Assembly (NCBI GenBank): GCA_035578155.1
Contig: JAPWDM010000007.1
Location: forward strand, 38,352,413-38,416,412
DNA: 64,000 nt
From: Brachynemurus nebulosus
Taxonomy: Eukaryota; Arthropoda; Insecta; Neuroptera; Myrmeleontidae
Direction of reading: 5' to 3'
Both the position numbers and the translations under genes were made by a program. Positions 36,205 to 47,216 of the stretch are shown here, piece by piece. Each line of letters starts with the position of its first letter. The stretch's first letter is position 1. The notes beneath the pieces are model-generated. The model did no database searches. It was not told the DNA's origin and worked only from the letters and a program-made list of their open reading frames with translations.

Positions 36205-36723
36205 CAGTTGATCCTTTTTTTGTGCGGTGGATAAGGACCGCATAAAAAAAATCGCAAAAAAAAAATATATTCAAAAATATCATAAATAACTAAAAAGTAC
36301 AGTTCGATCCAGATTGTACAAAAAGCTTTTTTTATGCGGTTGGTCGGGACCGCATAATAAAAGTTCCATCGAAAAAAAAAATAACTCAAAACGTTCAAAA
36401 CTTAGAAATTTCCTTAGAAGTTGCTTCTATAAACAAGATAAAGTATTAATTTACACGTAGAAACATTTTGGTTCAATTTTATAATATTATGAAAATTTTG
36501 AAAAATACATCTGTAACAAAATTAAATGATGCAGTAACTAATGTTCTTATGCAATGTATTGATTAAATGCTTAGAAGCCGTTAAAAAATATTTTTATCAA
36601 AGAAAGTTATTATAGTAAATGCTTAAGTTTCTTACTGTCTCTTTGATTTATATTAAAACCGCATAAAAAAATCGCTTAAAAAAAATCGCACAAAAAAGGA
36701 CCGTATAAAACAGTGTTCAGCTG
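36205..36723. mobile_element. Pogo-like TA-target MITE, CAGTTGATCC family, copy 1
   Basis: Ends CAGTTGATCCTTTTTTTGTG and GTGTTCAGCTG, flanked by TA (36203-36204, 36724-36725). The interior repeats TGCGG...ACCGCATAAAAAAA on both strands. CAG-starting ends with TA duplication fit pogo/Tigger elements. The sister copy is at 43682-44210. The hAT MITE on its left landed three bases inside this end. Confidence 0.85.
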
Positions 36724-36725
36724 TA

Positions 36726-38262
36726 CATATAAAATTGATGTATTTTTCGATGACATTTACATAACTAAATTATAATAAAAATACTAAATACTAATTTTAT
36801 TTGAAAACTGGTGTTGCTTACGAAAAATATTTCCTTAAAGGACGTAACGTTGCAAGCGGTGTTAGAGTCACCCATATTATTGGTCGAATTCAATCGAAAA
36901 ATTCCTATTTTTTAATTTTAGAACATTGATTGCATACTTGCACAAAATACATTTCATTAGTGGTTAGTTAGTATTATGTGAAAAATTTGCTCGACACAAA
37001 TAAAATCAATTGAAAATATTGAAAAATAAGATATTAATTGACAAAAAAGGATAGAAAATTTTAACGTACATAAAATACTAATTATAAAAACGTATAAAAC
37101 CTGACTGTAATGTTAATTATTTTATAAAATACATTATTATAAAATGATTGAAAAGTTATCACACTTTTTTTAAATTAATCGTATATTATAAATGCCATTT
37201 GTGACAATCGATTTGAAATTTATAATCATCCTGTAGTGAGTAAATAATAAATATTATTAAATATTTTTATTTTAATATACATATGCAATATGGTATGTTA
37301 TACACGTATTTAAATATCCCCCCGCCGGCCCCACTCTATTTCTCGGTCATTGCAACCGAATAAATAAAAAAAATATCAGTGATGTTCAACCGGGTAAATA
37401 AAATTAATCCAAAATTCTCTAAATTGATTTAAAGTGCTGTGGATTTAATGATACGCGAACCAAAAACATTCGATTTTATGTCAGGATTAATGAATATTGA
37501 TCGTTCACAATATTGTGAAATTTAATTTGTTAATTGGAAATAATTTTTGATGTAAAAAAATTATTTGCATAAATAATATAATTTTTTTGAAATTTTCTGT
37601 TGTAGTTTTATTAATTTTTAGACAGATATATTGAATACTGTGTTAAAATTGACATTAATTTACATATTTTTAATAAATAAAGTAACCAATATATCAAATT
37701 TACGATCCTTTTGAATGTAAACACAATTTTACGACAAACTCAAATACAACCGTTTTCAGATAATAGACTATTTACTGTCATAATAACAAAAAATTGTTAT
37801 ACAGATCAATTAAAACAGACCGGTTAATAAGAGACCCATTAACTACTTGAGTGTTCAGGTTCGGGTATTGTGTGTTTTACACACTACTGTGTGTAAAGTA
37901 GCACAACTTACTACACTTTTTTTAATTTTTATGCTATAATATTGTATTAAAATCTGTACAAAATTTTTATCTAACAACTGAAAATTGGAATTTGTTTTTA
38001 ATACATTTTAACGTTGACATAACTTTAATAATGTATTATATTCGAATTTAATATTAGTCGTAGATAAAGTATAGTATGTAACGCGATGGTTTTAAGGCAT
38101 ATTACACACACGTTCGTGTATAATACGCAACTTATAGTTTCAAATACGTAATATTCGATTACATTTCAATTCTGTGAGGAATCATTTTGTTAATTGTCTG
38201 GTGTTCACTGATTTTTTATCGTTACTGTACGACTGTAAAGGTGATCAAAACCCCATCCATAA
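36726..38262. other. Stretch without supported gene
   Basis: AT-rich. It contains a copy of the ATACAACCG dispersed repeat (about 37731-37800) and a short palindromic phrase TGTGTGTTTTACACACTACTG near 37870. No gene. Confidence 0.4.
37731..37800. repeat. Dispersed repeat AAACTCAAATACAACCG, copy 2
   Basis: ACAAACTCAAATACAACCG with a weakly matching downstream part; the shortest recognisable of the four copies. Confidence 0.5.
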
Positions 38263-38264
38263 TA

Positions 38265-39081
38265 CTGTGTGAGTTTTTTGAGAGTTGCCATTTTTATTAC
38301 AGCCAAATCGTTGATTTAATCGAAAAATTATTTAAATAAGAGTTGTAGATATCGACGGGGGCAACCGATTGCTATAGTCAGAAGGTTTATAGCTCTTATG
38401 GTTTTCGAGCTATCATACAAACTTATCGATTTTTATCTTTTAAATGAGACTATATATTAATTTTTCGTTAGAACTGATCTAAGTAATGCATTAATTAACA
38501 ACATAAATGAACAAAAAAAATTTTTTTACCCAAGTTTAATTTTTTAATTTTTCTTTAATTTATCAGTTAGGTGGTAAAAATATGCATATAGTATACTTGA
38601 GGCTACTTCAACCAATAGTGTTCTGGTTGGTAAGGCTGTATACACAATCAATGAAATAAGGAGTATGCCATCTAGTGATGTTGAATGGAACTTTAACGTA
38701 ACTGGTCATAGATATAAATATGTAGGTATTTTTTTACGTCAAAATTCGTGATTTTTTTCACTTAGTGACAAAAAAGTCATCACGAACGTTACTTTTTCAT
38801 GAATTCTGATGTACAAAAATACCTAAATACATTTACCTATGAGCAGTTGAGTTTTAAAGTTTCATTCAACGTCACTAGATGGCATACTCCTTATTTCTTA
38901 TTCCTTATTCCTTATTCCTTATTTCTTATTTCTTATTTCTTATTTCTTATTCCTTATTTCATCGATTGTGTATACAGCCTTATATTTCAATTACATCCAA
39001 GATAAGAACCTTTTCCAGTACCATTTCTATCATACAAATTTGGTTGTAATAAAAATGGCAACTCTCAAAAATCTCACATGG
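38265..39081. mobile_element. TA-target MITE, GAGAGTTGCCATTT family, copy 4, with nested foldback
   Basis: Ends CTGTGTGAGTTTTTTGAGAG and CTCTCAAAAATCTCACATGG, flanked by TA (38263-38264, 39082-39083). Without the insertion at 38633-38980 it would be about 467 bp, close to the intact copy at 23554. Confidence 0.9.
38633..38980. mobile_element. Foldback MITE, AGGCTGTATACACAATC ends, nested
   Basis: The ends AGGCTGTATACACAATC and GATTGTGTATACAGCCT are flanked by TA (38631-38632, 38981-38982). Most of its 348 bp forms one hairpin: AGTATGCCATCTAGTGA pairs with TCACTAGATGGCATACT, and pairing continues to the centre. One arm has expanded a CTTATTCC/CTTATTTC tract (about 38891-38960). The break in the surrounding MITE is at GGTTGG/TTACATTTC. 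Confidence 0.88.
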
Positions 39082-39083
39082 TA

Positions 39084-39849
39084 TGTGTATACATATATTT
39101 AAAATTCATTTCAGTTAATAAATATTTACAATATATTTGAGTTCAATATGATTAATATTCAATAAATTCGATTTTGAAAATATTAGTTTATGTTAATCAG
39201 CAAAATACTGTTGGATAGCTGTGCTGATGATAGTTATTGAACGGGTAGTCGTAGACATTTGGACCGATGGGGTACAGAATTAGGGTGTACCGTTGGCGGA
39301 ATTAGACAAAAATCCGTGGGATTGGAGTTTCATCAATTCACAACGCTATTAAATACTGTATATTTACTCATTGGTATAAAAAACACATAATATTATTTAA
39401 ATTTAAAAAAAAGTCACTATTTACCTAACAATGGCCGTCATAGCATTAATTCATTCTGTTTGACGTGCACAGTTTGTTCAGGTATCCGTTTGTTTGGAAT
39501 TTTAAATATTTATCTCACTTTTTGTCGATTTACAGCGTGTTACAGCTATCACCGATCATCAGTCGCATGTATTTTGATGGAAAAAGTGTGTTCGAACTAG
39601 TGTGTTTAGAGCTTTACTTGCTACGTTACGCCAAGTGACACCTTGGAAGCGACACTCGGATTTTAAGAACTTTAGTTGTTATTAATTTATGAAAAATTTT
39701 TGTGTTTAGTTTTGATTATTTAATTATGCCTTGGGGCGTGAAAATTTCAAAATCCACATCTGGGTGATTGTTTAAATCGATACGACCACAATTATTGTGC
39801 AGTTATTATAAAATTTTAATGATATCAATTATATAAACTGCAAATAACA
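39084..39849. other. Stretch without supported gene
   Basis: No coding pattern, tandem repeat or paired ends seen. Confidence 0.45.
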
Positions 39850-39851
39850 TA

Positions 39852-40425
39852 CCGTAAAACCGTCTAGACCCGGACACTTTGCACCAATCTTCAAAGTAAG
39901 TAGTTTCTACATTAACCTGCTACAATAAACATTTGTTCTTGACGTCATTAGAGAGAGAAAAACATCCTCTAAACAGTTGTACCAATAAAAATTACGGATT
40001 TCAACTTTTACTATCTCATTTTACAGGATTACTATCCTACAGTTTTTCAAAGAAATAAAATGTGTGTCTAACTTAGACATGTAATTTTCGTCATAATTGT
40101 CATATTGTTTTAATTTTGATATGTATGTGTTCAGAATTTTATCGCGCATCATTTAATGATGTTTGAAGTTATATTCCATGTATATATAAAAAAATACATG
40201 CTATATACATATATCCGTTTAGACCCGGACACATCAGTTTATTACACTATGGCCGCGATTCGCACTAGCTGTAACCTCCACTATCCATACGTTATATTCC
40301 CGCCAGAATTACGCGGTTTATGCCTCCTTCTGGTGTCATATCGCATGTTTACTTCATCGAGAGGCATACTATGTATTGACCCCTCTCCCTTCCCATAAAA
40401 TGTTTTGAAGCCTTTGACAGGTTCA
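39852..40425. mobile_element. TA-target MITE with GTGTCCGGGTCTAGAC motif, copy 2, truncated and inverted
   Basis: It begins at TA with CCGTAAAACCGTCTAGACCC and follows the reverse complement of 17580-17005 closely, including the internal CGGACACATCAGTTTATTAC and GAATTACGCGG. It stops at GACAGGTTCA near 40425, where copy 1 continues for another 270 bp. The missing half includes the other terminus and the central inverted motif pair. Confidence 0.85.
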
Positions 40426-40510
40426 CTGTATTCGTATAGGGACAAAAATTAGACAAGATGTATTCTTATCTATTTGAATGATGCGTTCCTTCTACCTAGT
40501 GTATACATAC

Positions 40511-40771
40511 ATATCGCGCGTACTCTTTCTCAACCTCGTACCTATCTGAAAAGTCCCAATTTTTGGACACATAAAAAAAAACGTATTTAAATCTGTGTTT
40601 TCATCATTATAAACTTAAGATTTATGCTAATTACACCCTTTGATGTTGGCTACCTACATATATAAATATATATAGATAAGTATATATATATAAACAATAT
40701 TTAATGTTTTTTGTGTGTCCTAAAACATGCAATTTTTGATATACGAAGTTGAGAAAGAGTACGCGCGATAT
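40511..40771. mobile_element. Short TIR element, CGCGCGTACTCTTTCTCAAC ends
   Basis: ATCGCGCGTACTCTTTCTCA on the left is mirrored by GAGAAAGAGTACGCGCGAT on the right. Pairing extends inward through GGACACA. It is about 260 bp and non-coding. The target duplication was not resolved. Confidence 0.7.
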
Positions 40772-41275
40772 TATATTTGGAATTCTGTGTTCTCAGCTTA
40801 CAAAGTGCAAGTAGCAATGTCTTCAGTGGCCGCGATTATAGCACAACAATCTCACCACGACAAACTGCTCAAAATGTTTTATAAAATATTAAGAATATTG
40901 AGATCATAAGTCAAAGCCATATAATACATTTCAATTTATATGATCATTGGTATTCAGAAGTTGTTTGAATGTGTTAAACTATATTTCATCGTCAATCGAC
41001 ATCGTACACGCAAATTTCTTATTTGATGCCTACACAACACACATATCGGTGTATTTGTGTGTGTGTGTGTGTGTGTGTGTGAATACGTGTATAGTGGCAC
41101 TCGATAGTACATATACACATATACATCAATAAATTAACATAATAGTATGTGTGAACGGTAATGAAGCATGTTTGTATGACAGGTCACAGGACCTGAAATT
41201 ATGCTAGTCTATTATTAAGAATAATTAAATGTTAAAAAAAAAATTTTGGTAAAACAGTGTTGTTTAAGGGGTTAG
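40772..41275. other. Stretch without supported gene; contains (GT)n
   Basis: Small open frames at 40727-40909 and 40947-41132 have no known domain; the second runs through the GT tract. Confidence 0.4.
41057..41081. repeat. (GT)n microsatellite
   Basis: About 12 uninterrupted GT units. Confidence 0.9.
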
Positions 41276-41276
41276 G

Positions 41277-41980
41277 ACAGACCGGTACGGTAGGCCGTTA
41301 CGTTGGACGGATAGTTGACCGCACAGTAGCACGATCTAGTTACGATGCTTACATTTTGTCTACGGCCAACCATCCGTTCAAATTTGAAGTGGGAAATAAA
41401 TTTTCTTTTTAATGAAAATGGGATAAATTCATCAAAATATGTATTAATTTTTTTTGTCCAAAACTAATATCTACTTAGTTACCTACTTGAGTATTTGGGT
41501 ATGCGTCAAAAATACACTTCAGTATCATCATTTTACGTATAAATTCGGGATGTTACGGATATTCGTAACCGTAACCGAAAATAAAAGTTTCGGCTTTGTT
41601 TCGGATAATAACAAACAACTGCCGTTGGAAAACTGAGTTTAACTCGAAGCAAGTTTTTGCTGCATATAGTTTTTTTTTTTGATAAATTTACATTGATTCG
41701 TGTTTGACGTTCACTTTTTGGAGTAAAATTTCCCTTTTTACTAAAAAAAAATTTTCATTAAAAGCAATTATCCGTAACCGTAACCGTATCCGAAACATTA
41801 TCCGATATTATTACATATCCGTAACCGAAACCGAAAAAAATGTTTTTAAATATCCGTATCCGTATCCGAAATTTCATATCCATAACATCCCTAGTATAAA
41901 TGTCCAATTTGATCGCATTGTGTCACGTGCCACAATCCGGTCAAGTTGCGGCCGTGTTACGGTCTGTCGTACCGGTCTGT
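41277..41980. mobile_element. TIR element, ACAGACCGGTACG ends, interrupted by hAT MITE
   Basis: ACAGACCGGTACGGTAGGCC at 41277 is mirrored by CGTACCGGTCTGT ending at 41980. Weaker pairing continues inward for about 60 bp (GTTGACCG/CGGTCAAG). Removal of the hAT MITE at 41545-41893 leaves about 350 bp. Superfamily and target duplication are not resolved. Confidence 0.6.
41545..41893. mobile_element. hAT-type MITE, (GTATCC)-rich family, copy 2
   Basis: The same family as 20-393, with an 8-bp duplication gtataaat at 41537-41544 and 41894-41901, both perfect. The right end reads ATATCCATAACATCCCTA; the left end has one change (TCGGGATG). The interior keeps the CCGTATCC hexamers. Confidence 0.9.
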
Positions 41981-42480
41981 TCGGTTCTTTATTCAGCGGT
42001 GCAAGAAAAATCGTTTTTTCCCCAGTATTTTGGTTTCTTTATATTTTAAGAATCATACTGAGCAGTTTTCGTAACTCATCAATATAGGTATACTATATGT
42101 GTATACATGTTAGTTGCTCTGTTGGTATCAAAGCTATTGAATGTTAGTAATGTCAGTTCACAACTTTGTATACTTACATATTCCAATAGAACTGTTTTAA
42201 TGGGGAATATTTTCAGTTAACAAAGACGATGCATGTTGAAGGATACTTAGGTAAAAATTATTCTGAAAGTACATTTTTATTTTTAAGATTTTAAACACTT
42301 AATTTAATTTTTATTCGAACCGTCACTGTCTCTTAACAATTAACTAACGTACAATTGGTCCAATTTATAATCAACCGGCTCGGTCATACATTCACTTTTA
42401 TATTTATGCAAATTTTTTTTATTACAAAACAGCCAATATTAATTTTTAAAAAAGACTCATAACTTTATTAATAGCAACTA
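41981..42480. other. Stretch without supported gene
   Basis: No coding or repeat signal beyond AT-rich composition. Confidence 0.45.
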
Positions 42481-42721
42481 ACCGTAAAAGCCCCCATTAT
42501 GGAACGGTATCTAATACTGGAACAGTTTTAACATTTACATATTAATGAAGTTATTTCTGAAAGAAACGTTTGATAACAAAAATTATTTTGAATAAAATGA
42601 TTGTTTTTCAATTTAAATTCACCTCGCATTTAATGTTTCCTTGCTTAATTTTAAAAATAAATATGTAAATGTCATAACTGTTCCAGTATTAGATACCGTT
42701 CCATAATGGGGGCTTTTACGT
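42481..42721. mobile_element. TA-target MITE, CGTAAAAGCCCCCATTATGG ends
   Basis: A 241-bp element whose two ends are inverted repeats of about 50 bp (GGAACGGTATCTAATACTGG and its exact complement lie within them), flanked by TA at 42479-42480 and 42722-42723. The AT-rich loop has no coding content. Confidence 0.85.
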
Positions 42722-42918
42722 TATATTATATTAATTACAAATTTATTTTATAAATTTTAATTAACTTGCACGCGTACCTAATTGAATTGAATAAAAATTA
42801 TTCAATAATCAAAAATGGTGCACTTTTATTATTGAATATTAACGTTGAAATGACTACAGTAAATTATGATTAAATATAATTCTTCAATATTTGAAAATAT
42901 TAAGGGGTTCAAAACCTA

Positions 42919-43080
42919 CACGGAGAGAAAATTCCTATAAAAATTACTGTGCTCATACTACAATCGACGTGTAACAGGCGAACATATCCAATTTTTGTAC
43001 GGTAAAATTGGATATGTTCGCCTGTTACACGTCGATTGTAGTATGAGCACAGTAATTTTTATACGAATTTTCTCACCGTG
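42919..43080. mobile_element. CACGGAGAG MITE, palindromic short copy
   Basis: A 162-bp nearly perfect palindrome: CACGGAGAGAAAATTC...TACTGTGCTCATACTACAAT on one side and the inverse on the other, centred on TTTTTGTACGGTAAAA near 43000. TA flanks both ends (42917-42918, 43081-43082). It corresponds to the right terminal 80 bp of the 9105 copy duplicated head to head. Confidence 0.9.
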
Positions 43081-43082
43081 TA

Positions 43083-43679
43083 AAATTCTTAATTCGAAAA
43101 ATCGAATTTAAAGTCGAAATTTTATGACATTGATATGTATTAACTGATTTGTATTAATTCTTGAATGAATTTTGTAATTCTTATCCCCAAAATAAAGGCT
43201 TTACAAGCAAGCAAAAATTCAATATTTTCAACATTTTTTAGAAATCATTAAAAAAACAAAACAAAAAATTAAAAAAGAAAATAAATTTTATTTCTACATT
43301 AAAATAAAATTGTTTTAAATATTTGAAATAAAACAGTTAATTATTTAGTGCGTACCGTCCACCCGCACCGTCCCCTTCCCCGATTCTTGGTTTTTTTGGT
43401 ACACCCACACGCATAAATATACGTACAAACAACGATACCATGATACGTACTATCATGGACAGACGTCACGACAACCTACATTCATATATATATTTTACAT
43501 CAAATGTTATCTGCCACCATTTAAACAAACATATACATATATGTATAAAGTACAATATCGTATATTTTAGTCCGAGAGCTGTCGAACAGTTTAACTAAAA
43601 TGTTTTATATATAGATTAAAATTTTGTGTCAAGATATTTTTAAAAAAAGTCAGTTCGTTTATAGCTAACTTTCAATAAG
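43083..43679. other. Stretch without supported gene
   Basis: AT-rich, no feature seen. Confidence 0.45.
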
Positions 43680-43681
43680 TA

Positions 43682-44210
43682 CAGCTGAACTCTTTTTTGT
43701 GCGGTGGATTGGGGGTGCATAAAAAAAATCGCACAAAAAAAATATCATAAATTGCTATAAATAGTATAGTTCGATCCAGATTGTACAAAAAACTTTTTTT
43801 ATGCGGTTGGTCGGGACCGCATAAAAAAAGTTCCATCGAAAAAACATCACTCAAAACGCTCAAAACTTAGAAATTTCCTTAGAAGTTGCTTCTATAAACA
43901 AGATAAAGCATTAATTTATTTACACGTAGAAACATTTTATTTCAATTTTATAACATTATGAAAATTTCGAAAAATACATCTATAACAAAATTGAATGATG
44001 CCAATAATTTATGTTCTTATGCAGTGTATTGATTAAATGCTTAAAAGCCGTTAAAAAGTATTTTTATCAAAGAAATTTATTATAGTAAATGCTTAAGTTT
44101 CTTACTGTCCCGTGATTTTGATTTATATTATGCATTTTAATGGCCATTTTTTTAAAAACCGCACAAAAAAAATCGCTCAAAAAAGGACCGCACAGAAAAG
44201 AGTGCAGCTG
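43682..44210. mobile_element. Pogo-like TA-target MITE, CAGTTGATCC family, copy 2
   Basis: Ends CAGCTGAACTCTTTTTTGTG and GAGTGCAGCTG, TA at 43680-43681 and 44211-44212. It aligns throughout with 36205-36723, including GTTGGTCGGGACCGCATAA and the AATTTCCTTAGAAGTTGC segment. Confidence 0.88.
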
Positions 44211-44212
44211 TA

Positions 44213-46351
44213 TGATAAATAAAAAATCGATTTTTGCGTCAAATTCCATGAGTCATTCGTCTTAAGTCATTTCTTTTTTTCGTACTATCAACTTCGTTTT
44301 GCTTAACTGGACGTTCTTCCATAGAAGTATCGGTTTTAGGATTAATGGTGATGCTATAAAGTGCGTGTCGCCAAGCGACGACAGACATCACGAAACTGTA
44401 AGTGTTCTATGATTATGTTCCACACTTGAATAAATCCATTCACCAACTCTCCAACTATTCATAACTACTTGAAAAGCTTTTAAAATTTCTCAAATTATTG
44501 AGAGGATAGAAGAAATATGGAAAAAACGATATAATTGTACCAGATACGACGAAACAGATCAAAGAAATCTAAATTGATTTCTTTAGAATTTTAAGAGTTT
44601 ACTAACACTTTTAGTTACTGCTGTCAGAAAAACTGGATAATAAAGTTGAATGCACACTAAATCGACAAAATATCACGTCGACGGAAATAAAATTTTGTTC
44701 AGTATTGATTTTTTTTTTTAAATCTCATATTCAAATTCTTTTAACTCGTTCGTCTCTATCAATATTTAAATGATTGATTGTTGTCAAAGCTTTTCAATTT
44801 GTTTTTAATTACAAACACAAAACTATTGCAAAATACGTCATGTGGATAGGGTGTTTCAGAATTAGAAAAATCAATCATCAAAAAAAAAAATTACTAAAAT
44901 TCAAATTATTTCCGAATTTTTTTACACCATCGGAAAAATTACATAAGGTGGGTTTTTGAATCATTGTTCTAAATAGACTGGTTTTCAAGAAAAATTAAAA
45001 ACGAATTTTTTGTTTCAAAAGTTTCTTGAGATTTTTATTATAGGTACGAGTAGATAGACTTTGAATTGTTTTCCGAGAAAAACTAGGAAAATAACTTTCT
45101 TTCATTATTAACTTTTACATTTATTTTTTTGTTAGTAATCTCACCAGTTTGTATATTAATTAAAATTATTAATTAATAGTAGCTGATGATAAACTCAAAT
45201 ACAACCGTCTTCAAGCCGTAAACTATTTAACACGATAATGGCAATAATTTTCAGTTCTTTCTTTTCCTATTCACCCCGCGTTTCCACACTTGGTTTTAAG
45301 ATACCGTCTATGTTGTAACACTCTGTAAACTATTTGACGATATTTTTTTATTTATATTTATATTTTCAGATTTGTTACCGCACGCTCAAACATTGTACGT
45401 TCAACTGTACGTACAGTAAATCCTCTAAAAAAAATAAATGAAACAATTAATCACTTAATGGACGCAAGCTAATCAAAACATGATCAAAATAACATTTAAT
45501 TTTTGTTAAAATCTTTCATAATCCGTGCTAATATACCGATTAAATTAATTGACTTTGTCGTACAATACGTTTGATATACAGTACGTTTAAAAGTCATTCG
45601 TATACTTCGTGTTTTACTTCCAAAATATTTTAAATATTTTCCAAAAATTTCTGTTCTGAATTTCAAAAGGAGATAAAAATGCGATACGCGTGCGTTAATG
45701 TGATATCTCTGATGTGGTCTGTTGGGTTCTCAATGAGAGACGAATTACGTATATATTTGTTTGAAAGATTTTTTAAAAATAAAAATAAAAATACGTTGTA
45801 TTTGTTTAATGATATTTTGTTCATTTTCCACTAATGAAGTTATTTCTCATGAAAATTGTTGTGAAAAGAAGAGAAACTCCAGAAATAAATTTTTTTTTAC
45901 GTTTTTCCATCTCTATTTGTATGTGTTTTATATACGAGTATTTAGAAAAGTGTTGGAAAGATAGTTGTCAGAATATCGTGGTAGTGGTGCTTTTTCTTCA
46001 TTGAATTTTCATAATATGGGTATATTTTATTTGTTACGAAGCTGCCAGCTAGCTCTTCTTCTAGGTTTTTTCTATTTTTGTACTCTTATGGTCTGTGAAT
46101 AGAAAAAGGGATAGATACAAGGTATGTATTTATGTAATGTTTCTAACAAATGGTATTTTTACTGTCGGCATCCGAAATGATAATTACCAGATTCTCTTAA
46201 TTGAATTACTTTTTGATGGTCCATTCATCGAATGGCATAGAAATGTTTCGATGTTTCGTCGAAAAGAATTACCCAAGTATTGAAGTGAAACACATCTTTA
46301 GGTGTAATGATCCTTAAAAAATACTAGAAATCTATTTAAGGAATTAAAATA
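44213..46351. other. Stretch without supported gene
   Basis: Open frames of 60-67 codons (44774-44959, 45761-45964, 46095-46283) are low in complexity and have no domain that I recognise. A copy of the ATACAACCG repeat is within. Confidence 0.4.
45150..45290. repeat. Dispersed repeat AAACTCAAATACAACCG, copy 3
   Basis: The fullest copy: ATTAATTAATAGTAGCTGAT, GATAAACTCAAATACAACCG, and downstream TTTCCTATTCACC, all matched in order at 28425-28530. Confidence 0.65.
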
Positions 46352-46353
46352 TA

Positions 46354-47214
46354 AGGTAACGGGCCTAGTTTCTGACCTTTTAAGAGTGACGGCTGAGGTT
46401 AAACGACAGTAATAAATATAAGTTTAAACTTAAGAGACAATTAATAATTTTATCAACTAGTTTATGGCTTTCAAAATAAAGTCATACAAGTAAAATAATT
46501 ATTTGAATTGAATTAATAATTTAAATTAATGTTTTAAAAATTGACAAAAAGGACCCAGTTTCTGACCTTCAAAATTTCTCATGTGACAGTTTTTGACCCT
46601 GACAATGGCCTAGTTTCTGATCCTTAAATTTAAAAATACAGTTTTTTAAAATTTAATTTATAAATAATTTTTTATTGATAAAAATGAATGTTTAATGTTA
46701 TATACGTTATGAAAAATAACAAAAACTAATCGAAGATAACTATAAATAACAAAATAACTAACAAAAACTGGTTAGAATTTAATTGGGCCATACCACTTTA
46801 GAAGTGAGCCTAGTAATTGACCCTCATATTTCAATAATAAAAATCATTCTAAGGTATTTTATAAATATTTTAAAATAAATTTTAAACAAATATTAACCTG
46901 CTCATATATTTTTAATTAAGTTTTCATACTTACATGATGAATATTGCACAGATCAAAATGAGTACTTTGTAACATAAACTGTTAGGAAACTACCAAAAAA
47001 ATAGTTTTTACACACATTTTAAACTTAAAAATTTTTTTTTATTTAGTTAATATATTCTAAACTTTTTAAATTGCTGTTCATTAGACACAGAATAGATTAC
47101 TTTAAATTAAGAATTTATTTTTTTTCTTATTTAAAATATAGTTTTTTTATTAATTTATAACAAAGTTGAAAACTTCAGAAACTGGGCCAGGGTCAATTAC
47201 CGGGTCTTTTACCT
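46354..47214. mobile_element. TA-target MITE with repeated CTAGTTTCTGACC motif
   Basis: The ends AGGTAACGGGCC and GGGTCTTTTACCT are inverted repeats flanked by TA (46352-46353, 47215-47216). The adjacent motif CCTAGTTTCTGACC recurs at about 46365, 46555, 46611 and 46809, and inverted near 47178. The interior is AT-rich with no transposase. Confidence 0.75.
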
Positions 47215-47216
47215 TA

